From Prorocentrum cordatum (taxonomy: Eukaryota; Sar; Dinophyceae; Prorocentrales; Prorocentraceae), in assembly GCA_963575745.1 (NCBI GenBank), contig CAUYUJ010004991.1, positions 407,006 through 471,005 of the forward strand: a stretch of 64,000 bases of DNA. The letters are read 5' to 3'. The notes beneath the pieces were generated by a model, which had not been told where the DNA came from, made no database searches, and saw only the letters and a list, made by a program, of their open reading frames with translations. How positions within the stretch are numbered: position 1 is the stretch's first letter; every line of letters begins with the position of its first letter. A program made the position numbers and the translations under genes. This document shows, one piece after another, positions 1 through 8,991 of the stretch.

Positions 1-110
1 GTCAGGAAAAGCGGCTCAGGGTGGATATCTCGTCCTGGGGGGAAGGTCCTGAGATCCAGGACCCGTTTCCCTCATGACCCGTTTCCCCATGCGAAAGGTC
101 GCCAGGGTGG

Positions 111-320
111 AGGTCTCCACAATGGGGTCCAGCCAAATGTGGTCGGAGGATCGCGCCGCATCGCCGACACATCCATCGGCGATGCGTCCGCGACGTCGGC
201 GGTGCATCGGCGACGTCGGCGCAGAGCAACTCAGGCGCCACATCGAGCCGCATCGCTGATGCATCGGCGATGCGGTGCGATCCCCCGACCCCATCTACTC
301 GGACCCAATTTGGGAGGCCT
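111..320. mobile_element. Family A inverted-repeat element, copy 1
   Basis: The ends form long terminal inverted repeats of about 54 bp. The left end (111-165) runs AGGTCTCCAC..GGGGTCC..GTCGGAGGATCGCGCCGCATCGCC, broken here by dots. The right end (267-320) is its reverse complement and finishes GGGAGGCCT. The centre is built from self-complementary CGATGCATCGGCGATG-type words, so the whole element could fold on itself. Related copies lie at 6.7 and 7.25-7.62 kb. There is no coding capacity, so a non-autonomous fold-back or MITE-like element is the best reading. Confidence 0.6.
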
Positions 321-1370
321 AGAGAGGTTCGAAGCTACTGTGCAACTTGTTCGACTGCTTTCTGCCTCTGGGGGCCCTTGCCGGGCCGTGGGTCCATCAA
401 AACACGGCTCAGGATGAGAAGCCTCGGGGCCGCCGAATAGTGCTTCGGAAGGAGCACGTTGAAGGACCAGGCCAACGCAGACCTCGTGGGATCCGAGAAT
501 GCAAATGGCTTTGCAACCAAAAGACAAGGCAAAGAGAAACGTGATCGGATCTGGAGGCATAGCACAGTTGGTGTTCATGATCGCGCCAGCTCTGCAGGAT
601 GGATGCCCTCTGGCCCTGCGGGGATCACTCCAGGGGAAGACCGCGGCGCCCAGCCACGATGCACCCGGCAGAGCACCTGCAAGATGGGTGCGAGTAGCCC
701 ATTCAGCTCAGCCGCTCCTCAGGATTCCGAGGGAGGCTGCATCAAGAAATCAGCAGGCGAAACACTGAAAGATGCTGGCGGCAAACCAGTCGCGAGGTGG
801 CGGACCTCAGCGTTCAGAGCCTGTAGTAGTGCCGCAAAGGTGAGTTCGAATTGAAGGGGACCTGCCGACAAAGAGCTCGAAGTTAGAGACAGGGGCGCTG
901 TGCTGAAGGACAGGGTTTGCGAGGCGAGCCTGAGGAGCACCCCACGCAGTGCACGACCATTGCCATTGATGGCAACCAGCTGGAACGATGGGGGAGGAGC
1001 GGAAGAACGAGCCCAGGACATCCGACGCCGTGTTCTTGTTCACAGCGTGGTTCCCCAGAAGGCTGGACCCCTTCTCGGGGAATGCTTCATCCCGAGCCGT
1101 TGTTTGACTGTGTCCCGGGGCTCGGTGAAGGCCCCCTAGGGGCTGAACGTTGCCGCAGCCCTTCCGTCGTGAGTTTTCACGACGCGAGGATGTTCGGGCC
1201 CCCTACGGTTAGGAACACTTTGCGTGGAGTGTCGCGGCGGCGGCCCCGGCGACGCATGCCCTGCATGCGGGGTGCGTGCCGCTCTTCTCCGCGCGGCGAG
1301 AGGCTGGGAAAGGCTCGGGGCGTTGATGCCTTGGGACCGAGGACGTGGATAGCGTGTCGCGCCGAAGCGA
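321..1370. other. Unassigned GC-rich interval
   Basis: No gene, RNA or repeat could be supported here. Overlapping open frames exist on both strands, up to about 220 codons when the neighbouring microsatellite is included. None shows a recognisable domain, and they look like chance open frames in GC-rich DNA. Confidence 0.4.
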
Positions 1371-1371
1371 T

Positions 1372-1399
1372 GATCATGCTGCTGCTGATGATGATGCTG

Positions 1400-1435
<36 letters not shown>

Positions 1436-1442
1436 ATCGCTG

Positions 1443-1526
<84 letters not shown>
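1372..1526. repeat. CTG then ATC trinucleotide arrays
   Basis: A run of CTG/GCT units (about 1378-1436) passes into about 28 ATC units (1441-1526) through a short GATCGCTGATC junction. Open frames across it translate to poly-His, poly-Met, poly-Asp or poly-Gln depending on frame, so they are not genes. Confidence 0.9.
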
Positions 1527-1527
<1 letters not shown>

Positions 1528-1668
1528 CCAACCGATGGGCCACAGGCGCCGGAGCGACACGCCAACCAAAAGATCCCGAACGTAACACCGGCCCCGCCAC
1601 TGCCACCGCCGAGGCTGCAGACGCCGCGCCCGCGAGGCCCTTCCTCTGCAGGCCGCCGCGCGGAGTAG

Positions 1669-1720
1669 GGCCCACGAGGAGGAGGAGGAAGAGGCGGAGG
1701 AGGAGGAGGAGGAGGAGGAT
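1669..1720. repeat. GGA microsatellite at the head of composite repeat F
   Basis: Short GAG/GGA array directly abutting the 250-bp block that follows. The same order, trinucleotide array then block, recurs inverted at 43.2 kb and in diverged form at 19.4 kb. Confidence 0.8.
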
Positions 1721-1975
1721 GACCAATGTAAACCCAAGGGTCATCAGCGATGTTGTAATAAAGCTTCCCTCCAGGCTCCCTCTTCATGGGCCCCTACAAG
1801 GGTTCATTTCCACTGAGGGAACTGCCTCCTTGGAAGACAACCGTTTGAATACCCTGAAACATGCAAAACATTTTTCTCGGGACTCCAACGCCACGGATCA
1901 ACCTGGCTTTTGTGTCTTGACGATCCGGAATCGTGCCAGAACGCCATTTCTGTGACTTCAGCACCGCGAATCAAC
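1718..1975 (+). repeat. Composite repeat F, 250-bp block, copy 1
   Basis: This block matches the reverse complement of 42,950-43,207 along its length. Shared anchors are ACCCAAGGGTCATCAGCGATG at the start, CCACTGAGGGAACTGCCTCC in the middle, and a gene-distal part with TTGAATACCCTGAAACATGC. It sits between a GGA array and the 83-bp satellite in both places. It has no ORF with a known domain. The strand is given relative to this copy only. Confidence 0.75.
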
Positions 1976-2009
1976 GTAAGTGTTGCATCCTCATTATCCT
2001 AAGCCTCTC

Positions 2010-2330
2010 TAAAAAATTATTTCAAATACGCTGAGCATGGGAATCCGTGATACTGTTGCAAGTTTTAAAAGGAATGTGCGCGGCGCTAAGGCGAGAACCA
2101 CATTTTGAAAAGGAGCTGCCTTCAATCCGTGAAGCTCTTGCACATGTTTAGAACGAGTGTGCGCGGCGACGAAGCGATAATCACATTTTGACAAGGAGCC
2201 GCCCTCTATCTGTGAAGCTCTTGCAAATGTTTAAGACGACTGTGCGCGGCGCTAAGGTGAGAGCCACATTTTGACAACGACTCGCCCTCCATCTGTGAAA
2301 CTGTTGCCAATGTTTAAGCTTCAAGGTCAG
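2010..2330 (+). repeat. 83-bp satellite, array 1
   Basis: About three and a half imperfect tandem units of roughly 83 bp. Each carries TGTGCGCGGCGCTAAGGCGA, then CCACATTTTGA, then a CCGTGAAGCTCTTGC-like segment and ATGTTTA. The same unit forms arrays at 19.9-20.5 kb (same strand) and 42.44-42.89 kb (opposite strand). It is noticeably richer in AT than its surroundings. Confidence 0.8.
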
Positions 2331-2423
2331 TAATGGTGAGGAAGTCTCAGGTGAAATGCCTGGCCCGCCCTTTCGAACGGCCTCGGGGTGCGACAATGCT
2401 GATTCATTTATATAAAGAAAAGG

Positions 2424-2960
2424 AATGGAGGTGGAAGGAGGAGGAATGAGGATGAGGATGAGGATGAGGATGATAATGATGCTGCTGCTGATGATGAGGA
2501 TGAGGATGAGGGGGAGAAGGAGGAGGAGAAGGAGGAGAAGAGGAATAGGAGGGAGGAGGAGGAAAGAGAAGGAAGGAGGAGGAAGGAGGTGGGGCTGATC
2601 AAGAAGAGGAGGAGGACGAGGATGAGGATGAGGATGAGAAGGAGGAGGAGGAGGATGAGGAGGAGGAGGAGGAAGAGGAGGAGGAGGAGGAGGAGGAGGG
2701 AGGAGGAGGAGGAGAGGAGGAGGAGGAGGTTGAGGACGAGGAGGAAGAGGGGAGAAGGATCGAGGAGGGGGGAAGGGAGGAAACAGAGAGGAAGGGAGGG
2801 AGCGGAGGAGGAGCGGATCCTCCTCCTCCTCCTCCTCCTCCTCCCCTCCTCCCGCTCTCCTCCTCCTCCTCCTCCTCCTCCTCTTCCTTCTGTTTCTTCT
2901 TTTTTCTTCTGCTCCTCCTGCCCTCTCCTCCTCATGCCGCCTCTCTTCTTCTCTCCTTGC
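2424..2960. repeat. Polypurine to polypyrimidine switch (GGA/TCC)
   Basis: Almost uninterrupted GGA/GAT/GAA on the + strand up to a GGATCC at about 2815-2820, then TCC/TTC to 2960. The two halves are near reverse complements around that point, so each strand could fold into a long hairpin. ORFs across it are Glu/Arg, Leu/Pro or Ser runs and are rejected. Confidence 0.85.
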
Positions 2961-3046
2961 TGTCACTGCTCCTCTCTTAATACATGCATGTCTATGTATG
3001 TAAATCTCGCCGCCGTCTCTCTCTATCTCTCTCTCCCACACTCCCC

Positions 3047-3075
3047 CCATCTATATATATATATATATATATATA
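3047..3075. repeat. TA dinucleotide run
   Basis: About 13 TA units flanked by TC-rich sequence. No gene context supports reading it as a promoter TATA box. Confidence 0.8.
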
Positions 3076-3169
3076 GCATGCCTGTATACAAAGGTGTGTC
3101 TCTCAGACCGTCCGTTGTCCGCGCAGGCCTCCCAAGGTTCATATTCATGCTGCCTTCGTTTCCCTATTC

Positions 3170-3710
3170 CTCGACCACCACCCTCTCCTTTTCTTTTCTT
3201 CTTCTACACCTCCTCCTTCTCCTCCATACCCTTCGCCTTCTCGAAGGTCTGTGCTAGACGCTGACCTCCCCCCCTGGCGGCCAGAGCCGACAGGGAGGCC
3301 GGAACATGAACATCTCTAGGTAGGGCCAGAGGAGACGGCGCCCACGGAATCGACGAGAGGGGAGCGGCGGACGACCCATGAAAACGAAGCAACAGAGGGA
3401 GAAGGAGCTGCTGTTGCCCACGCCCGTGGGCGCGGCGGGGGCCACGCCAAGCAGTGGTGCTTCCTCCGCCTCCTCCTGTTCCTCCTCCTCTTTTTTTTCT
3501 TTTCTCATTGCAAGTGCCCTTCCTCAGGTTGCTCCTCCTCCTCCTCCTCTTCCTCCTCCTCATCCTTCCCCCCTCCAGGAGCAACGGATGCGCCGTAGCG
3601 CCCCTCCTCTTCCTCCTCCCTCCTTCTTCAATCCTGGATCTTCCCCGCTTCTCCTCCCTCCTTGTTCCTCCTCCTCATCCTCCCCAGCCTTCTCCTTCTC
3701 CTACAGTGGG
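3170..3710. repeat. Pyrimidine-rich (TCC/TTC) interval
   Basis: Degenerate TCC/TTCC repeats with a GC-rich non-repetitive insert at about 3250-3460. Open frames of 84-126 codons on both strands are low-complexity Ser/Leu/Pro or Arg/Glu and are not called as genes. Confidence 0.6.
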
Positions 3711-3831
3711 GGCGTTGACCTAAGGAACGCTAAATAAGGAACGAGGCCCCTTTTTCCCATCAGTTAAAGTTCGATTTCCCATCGAAAGCCTAAGGAAAAC
3801 CTAAGGCAAGCTGCGAAGCAATCAAGGAACA
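3711..3831 (+). repeat. Dispersed repeat G, copy 1
   Basis: A 120-bp unit matching 34,330-34,451. Both share GGCGTTGACC, AAGGAAC.CTAA, TAAGGAACGAGGCCCCTTTT, TTCGATTTCC.TCGAAA, AAGGAAAACCT.AGGCAAGCT and a final AAGGAAC. Partial relatives occur at 43.68 and 44.59 kb. The recurring TAAGGAAC / GTTCCTTA words suggest remnants of inverted termini. Confidence 0.65.
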
Positions 3832-4063
3832 CGGAGCCCCTCCCCAACGAAAAGGGTTCCTTCTTCAGGGCCCCAACTGTACAGTCTCCACGGGGGGTCA
3901 AGCATTGGTCCCTGGGCCTAAAGCCAAAGGTACGCTCTGGCCAGGATTCGAAAAGCGGATCCAACCGTGACCAGGGGGGGCTCCGGGATGCTCCAAAAAG
4001 GACGAGCAACGTCCGAACTCTGAGGGATTCAACTAACCTCAAATCTCGTTCGACGAGTATTGA

Positions 4064-4408
4064 CGATCGAAGACGACGATGACGACGACGACGACGACGA
4101 TCGACAACGACGAGGACGACGATCGACGACGACGATCGACGACGACGAAGATCGACGACCGACTATCGACGACGAACGACGACGACGATCGACGACGACG
4201 ACCGGCGACGATGATCGACGACGACGACGATCGATGACGACGACGATCACGACGACGACGACCGACGATGACGACGACGCCGACGACGACGACGATCGAC
4301 GACGACGGCGATCGACGACGACGACGCCGACGATCGACGACGACGACGACGATCGACGACGACGACGACGACGAGGATCGATGACGACGACGATGACGAC
4401 GATGACGA

Positions 4409-4450
<42 letters not shown>
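4064..4450. repeat. GAC/GATCGAC array
   Basis: About 390 bp of ACG/GAC units punctuated by GATCGACGACGA variants. The punctuation makes a higher-order pattern and not a pure triplet run. Frames give Asp/Thr-rich or Ser/Arg-rich strings, which are rejected as proteins. Confidence 0.9.
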
Positions 4451-4819
4451 GGCGCTCAAGGGCCCTCAGGGCATGCGGGCGGGCGGCTGCGGCGTGGCTG
4501 GCGGGCGCGGTCTCCGCGGGCCTGGACAGGCCAAGCGGTCGTCACCACGGCCCAGCCGGGGTTCGCTATGTCCGGCTGGCGCGCGCGCGCTCCCAACCAT
4601 CCTGCGCCCGAACAAATCGAGGTGGCCAGTTTGTCGCTATCTTGGGCCCCTGGGGGCCGGTTTGAGTCGCTGGGGCCGTCAACACGTCAGGCGGTCAAGT
4701 CGAAGCGCCGGATGCTTTCGACTAGGGGGTCGCCGCCCCCTCCTGAGAGTGGAGAGGATGACCCCCCGAGGACCCCTCCCAGAACCATCCGAAACGTCAA
4801 ATAGCTCTACGGTCCTCGA

Positions 4820-5120
4820 CCCCTGCGCCTCCTCCTCCTCCGCCTCCTCCGCCTCCCTCGCCGCCGCCACTTCGTCCTCCTCCTCCTCCTCCTCCTCCTC
4901 CTCCTGCTCTGCGACCCCTGATCCCCAGGAGGGGGTGCAGGCCCCGCTGGTGATGCGTCCGCACTGCCCATTCCTGCCCCCTGCCCGGCCTCGGGAAGGG
5001 CATCGAGCTTCGGGGATCGAAGATCGATCGAGTTTCGAGGATGGAAGCTTCGAGCTTCGAGGATCGAGGCTTCGAGGATCGAAGCTCGAGCTTCGAGGAT
5101 GGAAGCTTCGAGGATCGATG
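4820..5120. repeat. TCC array and CTTCGAGGATCGAAG minisatellite
   Basis: TCC/CCG units at 4820-4912. After a GC-rich spacer, about six variants of a roughly 15-bp unit built on TTCGAGGATCGAAGC/TTCGAGCTTCGAGGATG lie at 5016-5120. The unit is close to self-complementary (TTCGA, GATCGA). Confidence 0.75.
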
Positions 5121-5301
5121 GCCGAGGCTTCTTGGGCCTCCCTGGCGCCCCCGGCGGCGCTGCCGAGGCGGCGAGGCCGAGGTCGCCCCCCGACCTCCTC
5201 CGCGGACGGCGGAGGGAGCCTCCTCGCGCCCGCCCGGCTCGCCGAAAGGGGGGGATGGCAGGCCACGACGCGGGGGATTACACGCCCGTCGGAGGAAGTG
5301 G

Positions 5302-5461
5302 AAGGGGCCCCAGGACACACCAAATAGATACACACAAATAACAAGATTCCCCATCTTTTCATATATTTTCTGGGGTTTTGTCTTCCCCCCACTTCCCATA
5401 TTTTCTGATATTTCTGGGGAATCGACGATTAATTGTGTCTGTGTGTTTCTTTCCCTCCTGA
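5302..5461 (+). mobile_element. Family E short element, copy 1, with 7-bp target duplication
   Basis: A 160-bp element starting AAGGGGCCCCAGGACACAC and ending TTTCTTTCCCTCCTGA. It is flanked on both sides by GAAGTGG (5295-5301 and 5462-5468). The core contains the motif ATTTTCTGGG..GTCTTCCCCC..TGGGGAATCGACGATTAATT, shared by all six copies in the window. It has no ORF. Its outer 20 bp are only loosely inverted. A non-autonomous DNA transposon is the best inference. Confidence 0.75.
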
Positions 5462-5469
5462 GAAGTGGG

Positions 5470-5640
5470 TAGAAACATGAAGTAGGAAGGCGGATCAAGC
5501 AGATTGGGTTCAGGCCCTCCCACAGAATAGCAAAACATAGCGAAACCGTGCCGATCCTTGAGGTAGGAAGGCGCTCGAAGCAGATTGGGGTCCGAGGCTC
5601 CAAAAATGTCTACTTTCAACGACTGGCGTGTAGCGCTAGG
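5470..5640 (+). repeat. Roughly 95-bp unit repeated twice, also at 44.7 kb
   Basis: Two diverged copies of a unit containing GTAGGAAGGCG.TC.AAGCAGATTGGG and GGCTCCAAAAATGTCTACTTTC. Homologous copies lie at about 44,680-44,850. In both places the unit lies close to a family E element, so the two may have been duplicated together. Confidence 0.6.
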
Positions 5641-5763
5641 TCGGGCATGTCCTCCGACAGGCGGATTTTGGAAAATAGCCAGAAGAGCACGATCAATCGT
5701 CGCCATACTTTTTTTTAAACATACTGTTTTTGGGGATTTCTCCTGCAGAGGGACATGTCCGAC
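5641..5763. mobile_element. Family C MITE, copy 1
   Basis: Terminal inverted repeats: TCGGGCATGTCCTCCGACAG at the left and its near reverse complement at the right (..GAGGGACATGTCCGA). The interior is AT-richer. Each terminus also contains its own small palindrome around CCTACAGG. No ORF. Confidence 0.75.
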
Positions 5764-5885
5764 TTAAGATTCGCGCACCATGGCCCGAAGCATCTGCACG
5801 GACGACGGGTAGCCAGGGGGAACGTCTTGCAAGAAGAGCACTCGTACCGTGAGGAGAAGCGGGGTTCAAGGGCCATTGTCTTAGG

Positions 5886-6034
5886 TTGGGCATGTCCTCC
5901 TGGAGGCGGGTTTTGGAGGAAAACTAAAACATAGGCAAACAAGAATCAAACACAGTCAGACGAGCACGCAAATCGTCCCCAGAAGATGCTTGGACTACTT
6001 TGGAATCTTCCCCCTGTAGAGGGACATGCCCGAC
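5886..6034. mobile_element. Family C MITE, copy 2
   Basis: Begins TTGGGCATGTCCTCC and ends GAGGGACATGCCCGAC. The next base begins TTA, and TTA also precedes the left end region, which is compatible with a TTA-type target duplication. It ends eight bases before a family E copy, so two unrelated elements abut. Confidence 0.75.
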
Positions 6035-6041
6035 TTAACTG

Positions 6042-6198
6042 AAGGGGCCCTGGGACACACAAAAAACACACAAATAACAGGATCCCCCTATATTTTCCCA
6101 TATTTTCTGGGTTACTGTCTTCCCCCACTTCCCACAATTTCCTATACTTTCTGGGGAATCGACGATCAATTTTGTCTGTGTGCTTTCTTCCCTCCTGA
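6042..6198 (+). mobile_element. Family E short element, copy 2
   Basis: Same body as copy 1: GGGGCCCTGGGACACAC at the left, TTTTCTGGG and GGGGAATCGACGATCAATTT inside, CCCTCCTGA at the right. No clear target duplication is seen, possibly because the left flank is another element. Confidence 0.7.
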
Positions 6199-6339
6199 TT
6201 GACCCCTTGTCCTCGTCCGCCTCCCGGATACGCCTCCGCGCCCAGACGCGGCCCGAACGCGCAGCTCTCGGTCGTGCCGCGCGCCCGCCCGTCGAGCCTG
6301 CAGAGGCCTCCCAGAGACGGGTTCCGAACAGACGGGGTA

Positions 6340-6698
6340 CAGTCAAAAACCCTGGGATGCGTTTTCTAGGATGACCTGAGGTCACCTGTCCAAGTGCGAA
6401 ATCACAAGCAGCATCGACATCTGACCCACTCTGGAGCGCAGGCGGGTCCCGATTTTCGACCAGAGCTCGGCGTCGATGGCAGAATGGCCCAAAAACTTCT
6501 GATGGAAAAAGCCGGAAATAACATACAGTCAACAACCCTAATAAGGACGCGCGGTAAGGACGCAAGACCCTTGGAAGCCGAAGTTGGGATTTCTGGGGCG
6601 GCGGGCGACGAAAACCTCAAGGACGCATGAGCAAGGAAGAGCAAGGACGCAAGGGTACCCTGAGCAAAGTCGCGCGTCCCTATGAGGATTTTTGACTG
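6340..6698. mobile_element. Family D element (CAGTCAAAAACC termini), nested copy
   Basis: The right end reads GGATTTTTGACTG followed by TATA. Two candidate left ends match it in inverse: TA-CAGTCAAAAACCC at 6340 and TA-CAGTCAACAACCC at 6526. The inner pair (6526-6698, 173 bp) matches the 22-kb copy. The outer pair also encloses a coding relict. The TA dinucleotide at each boundary and the CAGT terminus fit a Tc1/mariner-type non-autonomous element. Confidence 0.6.
6356..6519 (-). pseudogene. Coding relict shared with 21.8 kb (one internal stop)
   Basis: The minus strand has about 55 codons that read like ordinary protein: F-F-H-Q-K-F-L-G near the start, then S-A-I-D-A-E-L-W, then M-L-L-V-I-S-H-L-D. 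One TGA interrupts it near the end. The 21.8-kb copy has the same frame without that stop, with many synonymous or conservative differences, which indicates past coding function. The family is not recognised. It appears to have been duplicated as part of a larger segment with the adjoining family D element. Confidence 0.5.
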
Positions 6699-6701
6699 TA
6701 T

Positions 6702-6816
6702 AGGATCGCGCCGCATCGCCGCTGTGTCCCCGATGTCTCAGCGATGCGTCGGCGATGCATCGCCGAGGCGGCGCGATGCTCCGACCCCCTCCTCTCGGAC
6801 CCCATCTGGGAGGCCT
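6702..6816. mobile_element. Family A element, truncated copy
   Basis: The right terminus is intact (CTCCGACCCC..CTCGGACCCCATCTGGGAGGCCT). The left terminus begins only at GGATCGCGCCGCATCGCC, immediately after the family D right end, so the left 35 bp are missing. Either the D segment inserted into the A element or the join was made by deletion. Confidence 0.55.
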
Positions 6817-7007
6817 AAAAGTCAGACCGTGAGGGTGCGCGGGGGCCGCGGAGACCGGGAGGTTCAGGGGCCCCTGTCCTCGCCCCCCGCCTGGACGCCT
6901 CCGCGCCCAGACGCGGCCCGAGTGCGCAGCGCGGCCGCGACGCGTGCCCGCCCCGCCGATGGCCTGGCGGCCGCGGTGCTGGAGCGCCACGGGTGCCGAG
7001 AATTCGG

Positions 7008-7150
7008 CCGGGCATGTCCTCCTACAGGCGGGTTTTTGGAAGACATATCAGAAAGAGCAGCACAAGTTGCCCCAAGAGAGCAGGAGCAGTCGCCACCAGA
7101 CTATTTTCTATCTACTCTTGAACATTCCCCCTGTAGAGGGACATGCCCGA
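7008..7150. mobile_element. Family C MITE, copy 3
   Basis: Left CCGGGCATGTCCTCCTACAGGCGGG, split here as CCGGGCATGTCC then TCCTACAGGCGGG; right CCCCCTGTAGAGGGACATGCCCGA. The interior has the family's AGAGCA..CAGACTATTTT segment, also seen in the 28.8-kb copy. No coding potential. Confidence 0.75.
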
Positions 7151-7248
7151 CTCAATCTGGGGCGCCTCCGACCGAGCCCAGGCACGGCCCGAATGCGCAG
7201 CTCGGCCGCGACGCGTGCGCAGCAAAAAAACGCAATCGGGGATCTCAG

Positions 7249-7617
7249 AGGCCTCCTAGAATGGGGTCCGAGTAGATGGGGTCGAAAGATTGCGCCGAAT
7301 CGCCAACGGGGGCCCCTTTGTCGGACACCACCAGGCGCGCAAGCCGCAGGTGTCGCATCGCACTCGGCGATCTGGGAGCCTCAGTGGGCCCGCACCACAG
7401 GTCACTCTGGCGAAGGGTCGGAATAGATGGGGTCGGAGGATCTCGCCGCATCGCCAACGCATCGCCGATGTATCGGCGATGCATCGGCGACGCCGACGAT
7501 ACATCGGCGACGTCGGCGTGGAGAAGATCGGACTCCACATCGAGCCGCATCGGCGATGCGTCGGCGATGCGGCGCGATCCTCCGACCCCATCCGCTTGGA
7601 CCTCACCTAGGAAGCCT
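7249..7617. mobile_element. Family A elements, a left end plus a complete copy
   Basis: A left terminus AGGCCTCC..AATGGGGTCCGAGTAG lies at 7249-7304, followed by unrelated GC-rich sequence. A second left terminus (ATGGGGTCGGAGGATCTCGCC, from about 7421) and the right terminus (TCCGACCCCATC..AGGAAGCCT, to 7617) bound a 197-bp element filled with GCATCGCCGATG-type words. This is either a nested insertion or a tandem remnant. Confidence 0.6.
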
Positions 7618-7867
7618 AAAGCTGGCCGCTTGCTCAATCGCTGCCGCCGCGTTGGGGGGCGGCGGCATGGCTGTATCAGAAGAACAATCGGGGATGACGG
7701 AAAGCGCGCGTTAGCGTGGGGTCCGTTAGTCGGAAGAAATTGGACTTGGGGGAGTTCGAAGGGGGTGGCATCGCCAGACCCGGATCTAATTGCCCTCCCG
7801 CCTCGTTTTTTATCGAGTAGGACGGCCTTCAGGGCTTAAAAACAGCGTTTCGCTCGAGACATCATCG

Positions 7868-8600
7868 GACAACGCTTCTTGGGCGCTTCTTGGGCCGTCT
7901 TAGGCGCCTAAGACAGCCCAAGAAGCGGCCAAGACGGCGCCCAAGACGGCCCAAGACGGCCCAAGAAGCGCCCAAGACGGCCCAAGAGCGCTCCAAGAGA
8001 GCCCAAGACCGCCCAAGGCGGCCCCAAGACGTCCCAAGAGGCCTCCACGACGCCCCAGGAGGCGCCCACGAGGCGTCCCAAGAGGGCCCCAAGAGGCGAA
8101 ACTCATTGATTTTTTAAGGAAAGCGTGCATTTTTAGCATATACGGCTTTTCGCCTTTCATGGGGTTGAAGACGGTCCAAGAGGCCCCCAAGACCGCCCCA
8201 AGACGGCACAAAATGTTTCCAAGAGGCCCCCAAAATAGCCCAAGAGGGCGCCAAGACGGGCCAAGAGGCGCCCAAGACTGTCCAAGAGGCTCCTAAGAGC
8301 GCCCCAAGAAGGCCCAAGAGGCCCCCAAGAGGGCCCCAAAACGGCCCAAGAGGGCGCCAAAACGGCCCAAGAGGCGCCAAGACGGCCCAAGACGGCCCCA
8401 GGACGGCCCCAAGAAGGCCCCAAGAGGCCCCCAAGAGAGCCCAAAGACGGCCAAAGGCAGCCTAGTCCCTTCACCCCCGCAGCCCAGAAGCTCCCAGGAG
8501 GCACCCAAGCGGCCCCCGAAAAGCTCCCAAAGGTCCCCAGGAGGCACCCAAAAGGCCCCCCAAGAGCCCCTCAAGAGGCCCCAAATACTCCCAAAGGCTC
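7868..8600. repeat. CCCAAGA-based degenerate tandem array
   Basis: About 700 bp of 10-13 bp units built on GGCCCAAGACGGCCCAAGAG with many variants. It is interrupted at about 8101-8165 by a short AT-richer unique segment. Minus-strand frames read as repeats of L-G-A-S-W-G-P-L-G and are rejected as protein. Similar words recur as isolated runs at 50.95-51.06 and 62.1-62.2 kb. Confidence 0.85.
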
Positions 8601-8991
8601 TTAGCACCGCGGCTCCCAAGAGCGAGCGGTGACGTAATCGAGCTGATAAGACCAAAGCTCCCAACAGAGAGCTGCGGCGTAGTAAGTTCTTGACGCCAAG
8701 GCACAGGGACGGGCGGCAACGCGTGGACAACGAGCGGTCCACGCGCGGAAAACGCGGGGTTCTGGAAAGCTGGCAGCCCAAACGCGGAAAACGCAACGCG
8801 ACCCGACCGCCCCCACCAAGACAAGAAACGCGCTCAAAGAAAGCTCCGCGACTCTCCGAGGCTGAGATAGGACAAGAGCGAGGGGAAGGGAGTCAATAAG
8901 AGGTGTAAGAGCGGACGAGCCAGCGATCTCGTGCGCTCTGAAAGTAAGTGCGCTTTCCGTCCCCGTGCCAAGCAGGTCTACTGGCCCGGGT
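8601..8991. other. Unassigned interval
   Basis: No supported feature. Open frames on the minus strand lack domains and run into neighbouring repeats. Confidence 0.35.

Noticed and set aside
1374-1787. Poly-Asp, poly-His and poly-Met ORFs
   Set aside because: Frames of the CTG/ATC array with no non-repetitive domain.
3047-3075. TA run as TATA-box promoter
   Set aside because: It is a microsatellite with no gene downstream. Dinoflagellate genes also usually lack canonical TATA boxes.
5302-5461. Family E as introner element (mobile intron)
   Set aside because: Neither strand has GT at one boundary and AG at the other in the copies with clean duplications, and no host ORF is interrupted.
7862-8504. 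Minus-strand ORFs with repeated L-G-A-S-W-G-P-L-G
   Set aside because: They follow the CCCAAGA array exactly. Unit length is not frame-preserving and several frames give similar repeats.
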